A DNA stretch of 64,000 bases from Fusarium oxysporum f. sp. lycopersici 4287. Lineage: Eukaryota; Ascomycota; Sordariomycetes; Hypocreales; Nectriaceae. Location of the stretch: assembly GCF_000149955.1 (NCBI RefSeq), contig NC_030995.1, positions 62,001 to 126,000 of the forward strand. Reading direction: 5' to 3'. The position numbers and the translations under genes were made by a program. Below are positions 10,127-21,148 of this stretch, in pieces. The notes under the pieces are model-generated. The model did not search any database and was not told the DNA's origin. It saw only the letters and a list, made by a program, of their open reading frames with translations. Every line of letters starts with the position of its first letter. Within the stretch, counting starts at the first letter, position 1.

Positions 10127-10453
10127 ATGGATATAATCCGCCTCAGCAATCTCTTGTCAGTCCGAGACCCAAGACGAGGCGAAAGTCGCATGGCTTTCCA
10201 TTTCACAAACAAGCCAGACGGTTCCATCTTGGAGCCAACATTTGACGATGTCATGTGAACTTACAACCTAGAGGCCACTCACATCATGTACACTGAATTC
10301 GAAGACCTGCTTTCATTGTACGTGTTTGCAGCGGGACGTGATTGGAATGCGCACAAAGAAGAGACTTTGAAGATTTGCGAGGAAAAGGAGATTGCCAGAG
10401 GTTGGCGGCTTATGTGGATGGTGACATCTACCGGTGCTAACACCACGGAATGA
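10127..10453 (+). pseudogene. Small unknown gene, copy A, with premature TGA
   Basis: A 109-codon frame starting at ATG 10127 and ending in TGA at 10451-10453 is interrupted once by TGA at 10256-10258. The part after the stop (LYVFAAGRDWNAH) aligns with ELHVFAAGDDWTAH of copy B, and the part before it (GESRMAFHF) aligns with GETHLTFHF. Reading frame is otherwise kept, so a single nonsense change after duplication is the simplest account. Function unknown; no signal peptide or membrane helix. Confidence 0.6.
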
Positions 10454-11271
10454 GGGGTGCTATGAACAAGTCCAGATACGCCGTTCTCTCGAATTGCGAT
10501 TATATTAGGAGGGTATATCGATAGCTAATGATTATCGCGTGCGTTTTGTATTAACCAAGATTCACGGACCATAAAATCCTCAGCCCCTTGAAGAGTCTTT
10601 CCGTCGTAATTAAACGTGATATGAGGAACTGTACGTAGAACGTTTCTTCCGTCCAACTTCTCTGTTCAAATTGCAAATTGTATTACTCCTTGGCATGAAG
10701 ACTTATATCACTCTGCGAAGAACCTGGGCCCAGACGAAATGTGTAGATGATTGATAGCACACAGGCATAAGTCCAGTCATAAAGGTTTCAGTTTTGTGCA
10801 ACGTGTACACACTACCCGCTGAGCCATTCAAAAAACACCAGACCCTTTCAATGTAAGCGAAACACAAGATCTCACAAGCTTGTGGCAGCCTCCTTGAACT
10901 GATCAAGGCGATCTCTGAAGTCTTATTCAAAATGATCTGAATATACGTGCACGAGTTCAGGTCCGGGTGAGTGGCAATCGGGTATTTGGGTAATCATTGG
11001 GTCACTAATGTAAAGAGGTGAATAGCTAGTGCTTATCACGACACCCCCAACATTCTCTGAAGCAAAGACTACATCCGCTGTGTCACTAATGAATCTCGAT
11101 GTGAATAGTATACACTTGGAGCACACTCATTCAGAGGTAAGTGTGAGTGCGCTTTGTGAAGACTGGTATATAAACTCACCGCACATCGACATCTCACCCT
11201 CCAGTAACAAACCCATCCAAGCTAAACCCCACAAACAATAAACTCATAAACGACAATGCCTTCACAACGCA
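10454..11271. other. Spacer between duplicated small genes
   Basis: No gene. The segment 10884-11010 resembles 11730-11860 (GGCAGCCTCCTTGAA and AAGGCGATC blocks, then GGGTATTTGGGTAA). The segment 11080-11271 is the promoter duplicate of copy A's upstream region, with a TATA-like TATATAAACTCACCGCAC element. Confidence 0.5.
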
Positions 11272-11595
11272 ATGGATACAATGAATCTGCACGAAGCACC
11301 ACGGCTGCGCTTGGCCCGGCCAGGCGAAACTCATCTTACGTTCCATTTCATCCGTAGGCAAAACGTCGATGCGGCGGCACCGCTATTCGTCGATATCGAA
11401 CAAAGCTACAGTGTGGAGAATGTCATAGGCATTGATCATGTAGACCGCAACATGATTGAGCTGCATGTCTTCGCTGCAGGTGATGATTGGACTGCTCATC
11501 GACTCACAATTCGGGACATTTTGGAGGACAATGAGATTTCCAGGTTCTGTCAGCTCTTGTACATGTCCGCATGTTGCTGCCTTGAAGACGAATGA
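11272..11595 (+). CDS. Small unknown protein, copy B (intact)
   Basis: A 107-residue frame. Its translation is related over its whole length to the interrupted copy A 1.14 kb upstream, and selection for a frame shared by two diverged copies supports coding. Visible features: PGETHLTFHF strand-like block, central VDIEQSY, ELHVFAAGDDWTAH and an acidic ILEDNE stretch. No signal peptide, membrane segment or known domain recognised. Another ATG at 11255 opens a different short frame and is not used. I cannot assign a function. Confidence 0.5.
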   Translation: MDTMNLHEAPRLRLARPGETHLTFHFIRRQNVDAAAPLFVDIEQSYSVENVIGIDHVDRNMIELHVFAAGDDWTAHRLTIRDILEDNEISRFCQLLYMSACCCLEDE

Positions 11596-12127
11596 CGTGG
11601 GAAGCCTTGAGAAGATACCGATAGTACATCTGCTTTAATATGACTCTATGCTCTTAGGTGCTGCTTCAGCAAACGAGTGATATTTACCGAACATGCCCAC
11701 AATTTAGTAAAACAGGTGCTTATTCCGGCGGCAGTCTCCTTGAATCAACCAAGGCGATCGAGAACAAGACCCTTCAAGTCTTGTACAGCTTAAATCTAAT
11801 GTTCATCCATTTATCGGGGGTCGTGTGGACTAGCACCCGGGTATTCGGGTAACCGTTTCGGGGGCCGGGTATCCGCTATCCTGAAAGCCGGCGACAGATG
11901 TCCACGGAAAACAGCGAGGGTAATGAGTGATAAGTTCGGGGGAATCACTCGTACCGATTGACGTAAAGGATATAATCACGGTTGGTATAAAGAGGCCAGA
12001 GAGGTTACCATCGTAAGGATATTGATACAATCAACTTGACCGCATTCCGAGACCATCATTTCTTCACATATATCTCAGAGTCTACCAGTCATTTAAACCA
12101 ACCCAACACATTAGATCCAAGATAAAC
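11596..12127. other. Upstream region of the oxidoreductase gene
   Basis: No gene. Contains the second copy of the duplicated block (11730-11860), then GC-rich GGGTATTCGGGTAACCG and GGGGGCCGGG elements, and a TATAAAGAGG-like sequence near 11987 ahead of the ATG at 12128. Confidence 0.45.
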
Positions 12128-13402
12128 ATGCGAAGCAAAATTGTCATCATAGGGGCTGGTTTTGCCGGAGTGTGGAGCGCCTTCTCAGCCCAACGTCTCA
12201 TCAACCTCAATAACAAAGAGAAAGACATTGAGGTTCTCGTCATCGCCCCCGACCAATCGCTGACCCATCGCCCACGTCTGTATGAGCCCAATCCATCAAT
12301 AATGAAACAACCCCTCGAGCCGCTTTTTACATGTGCTGGTATCGAGTTCTTACAAGGCACCGTCGAGAGAATCGACACGGACTCGCAGACGGTCCATGTC
12401 AAGTCCCCATCTGGCGACGAATCAGATATAGGTTACGACCGGCTTATACTTGCAGCCGGAAGCGCAGTTGCGCGACCCAAGAGTGTTACTGGTCTCGAAG
12501 AATATGCCTTTGACATTGATTCAATCGCAGCTGCCACCAAGCTTGAATCTCATATCAATAGTCTGGAGTCCCTTCCCGTCAGCAAAGCCCGCAACACCGT
12601 GATTGTGTGCGGAGGCGGCTTCACAGGCATTGAAATCGCCGCCGAGCTACCTAATATGCTCAAACACATTGAGAACCCTCACATTGTTCTCGTTGAAAGT
12701 GCTCCAGAGGTCGGTCCTGAGCTTGGAAAAGGTCCTCGTCCTACGATCCTGAAAGCTCTGGAAAGTCTCGGTGTTGAACTCAAGCTCGGTGCTTCTGTTA
12801 CTTCTGTTGACTCAGGTGGAGTCAACCTTTCGTCTGGAGAGCGGATTGAAGCGATGACTGTCATCTGGACCGCTGGCGTGCGAGCAACATCCCTGACTCA
12901 GCAAATTCCTGGGAAGAAGGACACGCTCTGCAGACTTTACGTCGACCAAGATCTACGTGTTCCTGGCTGTCCTCATGTCTTTGCTACCGGTGACGCCGCC
13001 CATGCCGCAACTGATACAAAAGGCAATGTCACCATGCCATCATGCCAACACGCCGTCGTCCTCGGCCGTTTCTCAGGACACAACGCAGCAGCAGACCTCC
13101 TCGACGAACCAACTCTTCCGTATTCTCAGCCTGGATACGGTACATGTCTGGACCTTGGTCCATGGGGTGCGATGCTGGCTAATGGGTGGGACAGGGAGGT
13201 CACGGTTACCGGGTATCTCGCGAAGCAGGTGAAAAGATATGTCAACCAGAAAGTGATTATACTTCCGGAAACTGCTACGGAGGCGCTGGATGCTGCAGAT
13301 CCTGCTTCCTACGACTCTGAAAATCGGCTCAAGCGTGTACTCGGTGTATTGGGGTGGACGTTACGCAACTGCATTAGTAATAACAGTACGAAACTTGGCT
13401 AG
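12128..13402 (+). CDS. FAD-dependent NAD(P)H oxidoreductase, AIF/NDH-2-like
   Basis: Single exon, 424 residues. Two Rossmann dinucleotide-binding motifs are seen: IVIIGAGFAGVW at the N-terminus for FAD, and VIVCGGGFTGIEIAAE near residue 160 for NAD(P)H. The FAD-closing ATG-type motif is HVFATGDAAH. The layout and length match pyridine nucleotide-disulphide oxidoreductases of the type II NADH dehydrogenase and AIF2/AMID group, without the CxxxxC redox disulphide. There is no clear mitochondrial presequence or C-terminal membrane anchor. It converges on the NLR gene (217 bp between stops). A cell-death role would be tempting given the neighbours but is not shown by sequence. Confidence 0.85.
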   Translation: MRSKIVIIGAGFAGVWSAFSAQRLINLNNKEKDIEVLVIAPDQSLTHRPRLYEPNPSIMKQPLEPLFTCAGIEFLQGTVERIDTDSQTVHVKSPSGDESDIGYDRLILAAGSAVARPKSVTGLEEYAFDIDSIAAATKLESHINSLESLPVSKARNTVIVCGGGFTGIEIAAELPNMLKHIENPHIVLVESAPEVGPELGKGPRPTILKALESLGVELKLGASVTSVDSGGVNLSSGERIEAMTVIWTAGVRATSLTQQIPGKKDTLCRLYVDQDLRVPGCPHVFATGDAAHAATDTKGNVTMPSCQHAVVLGRFSGHNAAADLLDEPTLPYSQPGYGTCLDLGPWGAMLANGWDREVTVTGYLAKQVKRYVNQKVIILPETATEALDAADPASYDSENRLKRVLGVLGWTLRNCISNNSTKLG

Positions 13403-13618
13403 CACTCGAGGTAAGGTGCGAGATGCTAGAATCAGCTGTCGGGCCTATCTACTTAAAATAATACTCTTCAAAGCACACTTCTGGCTGTGTACCAACTACC
13501 CACTTTATAGCCCGCGACAACCTTTTTATTAATATTTCAAATAAGAGATTACATAAATATAACCCTAATATAAAACTAATTATTTAAAAGTCAAAATGCC
13601 TAGGCTAGTATTAGTATC

Positions 13619-16600
13619 TTATAACTCTAATACTAGGTATGAGTCTGCCCTCTTTATGTCTAAAAACACAATACTAGAACTATATACATATCCAACGTAA
13701 TGCTGGTAATCCGGATGAATAAATAACAAGTCCTTACCTCCTTTCTTAACCCAATCCCCAGATAATAGGTTTATAAATAATTGCTTAGATGCTGAAGTTG
13801 GTAAACAGCCTAGCTTAGTCCTTATGTAGCTGCCACAAGGAGAAAAGGACAACTGTCGTATTCGAACCTTGAAATCATAGGTCTGCAATGCTGTCCCATA
13901 TCTTACGTCCCAAAGGGTCGCTGAGAATTCTGTTGATAGTGATGCCAGGACTTTCCCACTAGGCGAAAAGCAAAGGAATCCCGAATACTGGGCAAAGCAG
14001 TGCACTTTAGTTCGATTCCGCAGATCCCATAGTTGAATAGTTTTAGGGTAACAACTGATTGCAAGTAAATCCGAAGTGGGTGAGAGAGCCATGACACCAG
14101 AAACATGGAAGTCATTTGCACACTCGATTGGATCCCATAACTTGGCCCCAGCTTGTAAATCCCACATGCAGAAGCCGTGGTCGTAGGCAGTAATCATAAC
14201 TTTCCCATCAAGCGTGAATGAGAAACCGGTGATCAAATGATCGTCAATGGGCAAGAGTTTGGAAATCCTGCCATTGTATACCTCCCAAAGAGCCATGCCT
14301 GAAACTTGCATCCGTATTGATCCCACTGGCCCTCCAATATGCGCATTTGACACACCCTCCCACGGTATTACCAGTAATTCCCCGCCAGCAGAGAAGCTCA
14401 TAGGAATGGAGTAACAGATTCTGGTATATCTTGAGGATGTGTATTTGGGTATCGTGGTTAATGTATGAAGTTTGCCTGTCCTGTAATTCAGAATTCGAAC
14501 GCTCCTGTCTTCATAGAGCATCGCAATCAGTGACCCATCAGGAGAAAAGGCATATGTTCCAATCTCTTCGTCCGTTCGAAACAAACATGCACCTGTCCCC
14601 GCAGCACGTATCTGCACTTCTTGGTTGAACTTGACCACCACAAGCTCCCAATCCGGAGAGAACATCAGGACTCTTGCGGGAGTAGGGTCGGGTACGAAAT
14701 CCTTTTTGGGTTGTTCTTGTTCGATTTCCCACAAACGAACTGTTTTATCACTCGATGCTGTGGCTATGAAATTGTTACCAGGAGAGAAGGAGATGCTAGT
14801 GACTAAGCCCGAGTAGCTTTTGAGTGTATGCATTAGAGTGCCGTTGGCTGTGTCATAGACACATGATGTATAGTTGGTGCACGCTACAGCAAGGAACCTT
14901 CCATCGAGAGAAAATGTCACAGCGTTATCCCTAATGGAAGGACCATGGAAGATCCATTTCTTTTTCCCCGTTGACGAGTCGATCAGATACCCTTGACTGG
15001 GGCTGACACACGCGGCGAGAAGCTTTCCATCTGGTGAGAAGACTAGAGATTTGCCCACAGCTGCATCATGGCCGAACTTGTGATAGTGCCTGTATACTCG
15101 CCGACAGGTTTCGTTCATTGGGCTGGCAAGCCACAGCCATGTGTTCGTGTCATCTCTTCGATTGCCTTTGTGAGTTCTGATGGCTAGAAACTTAATATCT
15201 AGAGATATTGCTAGGCCACAGATGCCACCTTTTAGCGGCGCAGGAATGTGCTGGACACTGCCGTCTTCGAGGTCCAATAGATTGATCTGGGATCCAAGCT
15301 TTTGTACAGCAAAAGGCCTTCCGTCCGAAGTAAAACCAGCGGCGATCAAATCTCCCTCGACACCAAAACTCGCAACTTTGGATCCAGTTTCCATGTCCCA
15401 CATGAAGACTTTCCAACCAATATTTCTGTCGATAAGACCTGCAGCCACCAGTTTTTTCCCATCAGGTGAGAAACTAAACGCTGTCACTGCCCCAAGGCCT
15501 TTTCCAATAGTTAAGCATTCAGTGCCCGTTCCCGTTTTCCAAAGTCGTATTTCGTCACCATCTTCGCCACTTCCAACCACAGTGGCTAATATCTCTCCGT
15601 TTGGTGAGAAACACATGGCCTTGACAAGCTCAGAATGCTGTTTGGGCAGCCACTTCTCAATACCAGTTGAGGGATCCCAGAGTCGTACCACGGTTCCTGA
15701 CCGTACTGCAAGCATGGCACTGTTGGGCGAGAAGGCAAGAGAGTTAACATGATTTTCACTCTTTATTGTTTGTAGATGCAAGCCCCAGGTTCCATTGACA
15801 CGAGGGCACTGGAGAACCCATTGTGGTATATATTGAGAATAGTGCTTTCGGGTTATGCTCCTCATGGGACTGAAAAGTAGAGCAGAAGAGTAAATTTGCA
15901 ATGGTGCTTGTTCAATTATAACACCATGCATTGATAAAAAACGCGAAGCGTCGTGTACCATGGAGCTTATGTCTTCTTCAGGTATGTGCTTCTGCTTCGT
16001 CCCAAGTGACTCTTTCAGTGTAGAGAAAAAAGAGCGATTCCAATGAACAGATGAATCGTCAATATTTCGTGTACCTCCAGATTCATCTGCTAACATCGCT
16101 CGAAGAGACTTTACACCTTCGATAGCGTAGACTAGATTTCTAGTCCAAGCGAGTGTTTCGAGCCAAAAAAGCAGGCAGTGCCGAAAGAAATCCGTTATCG
16201 CAACGTGCTGCAATGAGCTGATCCCACTATGATTCAAATGGTGTATCCAGTAGCGACAGGCATACTGGACTGGATAGGGGATCCGCTCTCTGACAAAGGA
16301 TTCGGATATCTCATGAACCCGCAAAGCTGGCTTGTCAACATTGCACATGTTGTAGTGCAACCCATTCTTCATGATACGAAAACAACAATCCAGTAAGTAC
16401 TGATGCGCTTTCTGTTCGTTGATATGAAAACGAGAATCTAAGCATCGAGAGGGGTCGAGGAGGAAGTCACGAAAGGACGGGTGCAGTATGCCTATCGGCT
16501 TCTCGGGATGATCAGGGATATTGAGGACAGAATGAAAATTATCGATAGCTGGCCTGAGGCTTCCTTCTCCAAGAAAGGTGCAAAGACTGGCTGACGAAAA

Positions 16601-18924
16601 CGTGTCTGACAAAACGATGATAGCGCCGACCACACGACGAAACCACTGCGATGGCTCGGACGAATCATGACTTGAATGCACAATAATCGAGTTTTGGAGG
16701 ATCACCGTGTAAAGCTGATCTAGCTCCTGAAGAGGGCTTGAATTTGGAGCTTTAGACTCAACAAGGCCGGATAGACGACTTTTAGCACCATCGAGTCCAC
16801 CTTGCCAGATATAGCGACATACTGCAGCAGCATAAATAAACAGGCCGCACGATTGCTGGACCATTTTCGAAATTGTGGTATCGCAAAAGAGGTCTTGCAG
16901 GCCAAACCTGGCGTTGATCTTGTTGAGTTCGTGTGTGTAGAACTCGGTGAGATCCTCCTTGACAATGGACCTTTCCACGTCATGAAGGACTAGATGTTTG
17001 CGCTCTTGGGTAGAGATACTGTCAAACTCGAGGCTAATTGGGCGCTCTGGACGACTAGTGGCAAGGATCCGTAACTGGTGTCCCCCGGGTGGTACACAAG
17101 AGGCCAGGCATCGAATCAACAGGCACAAGTCTTCGTCGCCTTCACACTCATCTAGCGCATCCACTACAATGAGTAGTGAGCGCAAAGACCCTTGCGAGCA
17201 TGCCAACGCGAGAGGTTGAAGGACAAGGCGCTCCCATTGATAAGAAAGACTTTTGCTGCTTATATCCGGATTGGCGCAGACAGCTTCTTGGATTCTTGCC
17301 TGTAGCTCTTGGCTATGCTGTGCCAGCTGGGAAGCGATGGTGGCCACGAACTTATCAGATGTTGCAAGGCCACTATGGCCTCTGGAAAAGAAAAAGCTTC
17401 CTCCGAGTTTACCCTTCTGGTGATACTCTCGAGAAATAGTCAGAGCAATAGTGGATTTACCTGTACCAGCCATGCCCTTTAGCCAGTACACTTGTCGAGT
17501 GTCTTCGCTATCGGCCCACTTGCGAATCTCATCAAGGACCTTGACTCTGGTATTCGGAAGGCACGAAGACGTATTCTGTCTGCTCTTTGCGTCGAAGGCA
17601 GCACTTGATATTCTGTCTGGTAGACCAAGGAAGGGCGTCCTTCCTGCCACAGATGGCAAATCTCGTTTGAGAATTTGAAGCAGCCTAGCTTCTGCATCCT
17701 TGCGGCAGCTCTTACATGAGCAGTTTGGCGTCCCAGAGTCGCATTTGATTAGATCCCAAGGCCGCAGGTACATGAAACCTGAGACAGGCTCACTCATTGC
17801 GACTAGAAGCTTCATCATTCCATCCTTGGTAGCGACGTGCCGCTTCAATTCTTTTTGTTCTTTGAGAATCTGCTTTTGTGTGGCGAACTCAAGAATAGAA
17901 CCGGCGATCGCCGCCGCCGCGGGGGTTGCGAAGGATGTGCCTGTAAGCCTTTTGGGCTTCAAAGTTGATTTCTTAGCAATGACAGCTTCTCCCAAGGTCG
18001 AAAAGTTGAAGACCCCTTCGCGAGGTGGTGGATTGAAGTCAGAGCTGTTGCCGTATCCATCGCAGGAGTTTACGCAGATTACTTCCTGCATACTCGCGGG
18101 AAACGTGACCCTAGCTGATAGATTTGCTCCCTCGTTAGATGCAGCAGCAAACATGATCTTGTCTTTGGAGTGCGCTAGTCGAATAGCGTCACTGATGCAC
18201 TCATGCTCTCTTTTGAAACCCCAAGACATGGAAATAACGTGAACATCCCAGTGTTCTACTGAATAACGTATTGCCTGTCGCTGTTAGCAGGGTATCGGGA
18301 GTTTAGTTGCTAGAGTACAACCTTGGAAATGCAAGATGGATCCATCGATTCGTCACCATCCTTTCCAATCCGGGCAACATAAACGTGTATCCAAGGGGCA
18401 AGACTCAAGAGAAGTGCTACAACCTGCGTTCCATGATGATTGCCTTCAAGGCCGCCAGAGTCTTGGGCATCGTCGGCTAGAAGAAAGCTCATGTTATCTT
18501 TGATGTTCTCATGGAACGCTGGAGCGAGCATTGACTTGTCGATCCCGGTGTCCAGGACTGCGATCCTGACTTGGCCCGCTGCGCGCCCAGCATAACCCTC
18601 AATGGGCCGACAGAAGAGTTCATAGAGTTGGTACCATTTGTCAGCATTTTCCTTACTATGCAGTGAGTGTCTGAGTTAGCCTTGGAACGGCTGATGACAA
18701 AATATCCGAATTTACCTTTTCAGGGTGTGGTAGGGAACAATTTCGAGAGGATTGAGCAATTGGACGTTGCCGGGTGTCAGGCTTACCCTAGCCGGGTCCA
18801 TCTTCTGATTGGCAGGATGTTGGGGAATTGCCTGAGCCATGATTTTGGTGCAAAGCAAAGCGTAGTAAGCGGCATGCACTTCTGTTAGAAGGGACACAAG
18901 GACCTCGCTTAGTATACTTGCCAC
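13619..18924 (-). CDS. NLR: subtilisin (S8) protease - NACHT - WD40 repeats
   Basis: Three exons, 18924-18716, 18655-18322 and 18274-13619 (introns 60 and 47 bp), sum to 5199 nt, 1732 residues. Residues about 95-310 are a complete subtilase: Asp in IAVLDTGID (D105), His in GNHHGTQVV (H144), oxyanion Asn in AAASNEG (N228) and Ser in LTGTSFATP (S295). A Cys-rich linker (CxxxxxxCxCxxC near 359-371) follows. The NACHT domain has a Walker A GMAGTGKST near 448 and Walker B LLIVVDALDE near 549-557. From about residue 1020 come some fourteen WD40-type blades (FSPDGK...LW pattern). No signal peptide: a cytosolic sensor protease. Fungal NLRs use such N-terminal enzymes as effectors, and the divergent gasdermin-like neighbour is the likely substrate. 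Confidence 0.9.
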
Positions 18925-19255
18925 TTTATACCTGATCAGGTCTTCGATTCGATTTACGGTTATTTATAGAATTTCCCAGCCGCGAAGTGAGGGGAAATTG
19001 CATCCTTGGCTTCAGCTGGTATGATGCAGATTACTAAATCTTCAGCCTCAGCGCTTAACTGCTCCAATAGAAAACATAGAATCCAAAATTAGAAATCCAA
19101 CTCGACGAATGGTTTCATTGTTCCAAGCCTTGGGTAGCTAAGCGCCCTTTTCCCTATGTTTATAATTACCGCATAGCTGTCCATGTTTAAGCTACCGACT
19201 TGCATCTTTCGTACAGTCCACTCACACATTTCTTGTATCATTATACTCTGGTACC
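18925..19255. promoter_or_regulatory. Shared divergent promoter of the NLR-protease and gasdermin genes
   Basis: Only 331 bp lie between the two ATGs, so the two genes are almost certainly expressed from one bidirectional region. I see no long repeat; the sequence has a TTATACTCTGGTACC stretch just before the gasdermin ATG. Confidence 0.6.
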
Positions 19256-20143
19256 ATGCCCAAGTCCTATTTCGCAATCTCGAGTCGTGATTGTTCCCCG
19301 GATGGTCCTGTTGCCTTGGGGAGCATTCTTGTCGACCCACGTGATCCCGAAGCGCCGCTCAGCGACAGACCCATTTCCATTGACACCGAGACAGTCCAGA
19401 GCCACGAACAGTACGACGTACAGATAAACTTAGCGAATATTGATCGAACGAGTGCTGGGCTCTTTGCCAAGATTTTCCACAGTACCGGACTTGTTGTGTC
19501 TGGAAGCAGCAGCACTCGCGTACAGTCCTCTGCGAGAATCCAGAGACTTCAGACATTGTCCTTTGAACCTTCTGATGACTACATGAAAAAGAGCCTATCT
19601 GTGCCCAAAGTGAAACAGTATCTTGCCCGCTATCATATGCGGAAGCGCGTCTTTGTCATCACTGGAGTCAAGGTCGCGTTCGGTGCAAAGGTCAAGGACA
19701 CTGAGAGTCACCACGGGAACGTCGATGCATCTATTGGGCTGGACGGTGATGCGATTGGTGTGCCTCTCAGCGCTGGCCCGCGTGCAAACTTTCACCAAGG
19801 AGCATCGCAATCAGTCTCATTCAAAGAATCGTCTCCCTTCATCCTTGCATATCGGCTAAGAGAGATCCGGTATAGAAAGGGAATTCCGACCGAAACCAAG
19901 CCGTACCGTAACGGCGCTTTATACGAGCTTGGACAGAATATGCAAGAAGGTTCAGGCATGGAGAACGACAGCACTCAAGATGAGGAGGCTATTTTCATGT
20001 CTATTGATGATGAAGACGTAACCGGGGAGGACTTGGATTATGAGTCAATTTCCGTGCCAGAATACGGAGTCATTGTTGATAAACAGGGAGAGGATAGCAA
20101 GACAGGTCAAGAAGAAAGTTGCGAGTTGATTATTATCAAATAG
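19256..20143 (+). CDS. Fungal gasdermin-like protein (HET-Q1/RCD-1 family)
   Basis: Single exon, 295 residues. It matches the fungal gasdermin pattern throughout: an N-terminal PKSYFAISS...LGSILVDPRDPEAPL, the segment SFEPSDDYMKKSL with VPKVKQYL, RVFVITGVKVAFGAKV (residues 131-146), the DGDAIGVPLSAGP stretch (163-175), and SSPFILAYRLREIRYRKG (192-209). An acidic tail of about 65 residues (231-295) follows the core, as in HET-Q1-type members and unlike the shorter RCD-1. In characterised systems, proteolytic removal of the tail frees the core to permeabilise membranes and kill the cell. Here F247, in an acidic context, is a possible cleavage point by analogy only. The gene is 331 bp from the start of a subtilisin-NACHT-WD40 gene on the other strand. 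Confidence 0.85.
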   Translation: MPKSYFAISSRDCSPDGPVALGSILVDPRDPEAPLSDRPISIDTETVQSHEQYDVQINLANIDRTSAGLFAKIFHSTGLVVSGSSSTRVQSSARIQRLQTLSFEPSDDYMKKSLSVPKVKQYLARYHMRKRVFVITGVKVAFGAKVKDTESHHGNVDASIGLDGDAIGVPLSAGPRANFHQGASQSVSFKESSPFILAYRLREIRYRKGIPTETKPYRNGALYELGQNMQEGSGMENDSTQDEEAIFMSIDDEDVTGEDLDYESISVPEYGVIVDKQGEDSKTGQEESCELIIIK

Positions 20144-21148
20144 GGGGCCCGATGTTCCAGGCAGAGCCTGCTATCCAAGCTATGTATACAGAGACTTTAA
20201 TGCAGGTGTTGGTTTCCCTTTGTCGTCTATTCTAATCGTCGACTCTCAACAGTATTCACAGCTTGCCTTTAGTTGTTGTTTGGTCCGTGAGCGTTGTTGA
20301 ATACTCTATAAGCTTAATTTCATGAAATCCAAGGCCTTATCCTCAAATATCTAAGTGAAAATTGCTAGGTCTTATATCTAGCTAGAGCTCCGTTTGGGCC
20401 CCTAGTCTATGTGAAGATCTTCGTATAATTGACCCTAACATACTTCTGCTCCTTGGATATTCTTGCACCGCCCCTGTTGATCTTAGAATTAAGCCAATCA
20501 TCACGTGAACAAGGCACATTAATTTCAACTGCCGAATGCGTAGTCTCAACCTGGGTAGGTCGTGTCAGCGGCACGCACAAAACATTGGAAGGATGTGGCA
20601 CTAACAAAAAGGACGGCCGCATGTTGTTAGTAGTGTAACCATGGTTGGCTTAGCGCCTTAGGCTGAGCATCGTGATGCAGCGATAGGGTAGCTTTACGAC
20701 CGCATGTTTCATCCATAAGCGTGAGCCAATCAGTAGTTAAGGTTAATCTAAGCGTAAAATGCGAATACTACGTTGTCCAAGATCGTATCATGATTACGAT
20801 GGACGGTTGAGGCTGTGTAAATCCTTCAGATCAGCATGGCAATCTTAATGAGTTTATCTCTATTGCAAATCATAGCCGAGAAGCATTATCCACCCATGTT
20901 GAGTAAATTAATGTTTATCAAACGCCGCTTATCTAAACGATCGTTTAATGGCAAGCGATGCATTGTAATCAGGAGCTCCATCCTGCACTTGTATGATCAT
21001 GTAAGGCATATTTGGCATATACCAGGGCTAGCATAACCCTGTAATTTCAGCCATGGTGGGGGAAAGTAGATGAAAAGCGTTGACTGTCGTTCACTCATTC
21101 ACTCAACTTCTATCAATCCCAACATATCCTCATCCTTCATCCTGCACC
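20144..21148. other. Intergenic, no supported gene
   Basis: About 1 kb downstream of the gasdermin-like gene. Only frames under 75 codons without motifs. The last 100 bp are pyrimidine- and CA-rich with CACTCATTCACTCAACTTC, resembling a fungal promoter/leader for the decayed secreted-protein gene. Confidence 0.5.

Larger units (their letters stand above)
9930..11860. repeat. Diverged tandem duplication covering promoter, small gene and downstream block
   Basis: Copy A (promoter about 9930-10126, frame 10127-10453, downstream block 10884-11010) is followed by copy B (about 11080-11271, 11272-11595, 11730-11860). Offsets of the matched parts differ (about 1.14 kb for the frames, 0.85 kb for the downstream block), so indels have accumulated. 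The second downstream block reaches into the upstream region of the oxidoreductase gene at 12128. Confidence 0.55.

Noticed and set aside
10256..10258. Selenocysteine or programmed readthrough at the TGA of small-gene copy A
   Set aside because: No supporting element, and the intact copy B has a sense codon region there; a nonsense mutation is simpler.
15180..15752. 190-codon plus-strand frame
   Set aside because: Antisense to WD40 repeats of the NLR; periodicity is inherited from the repeats.
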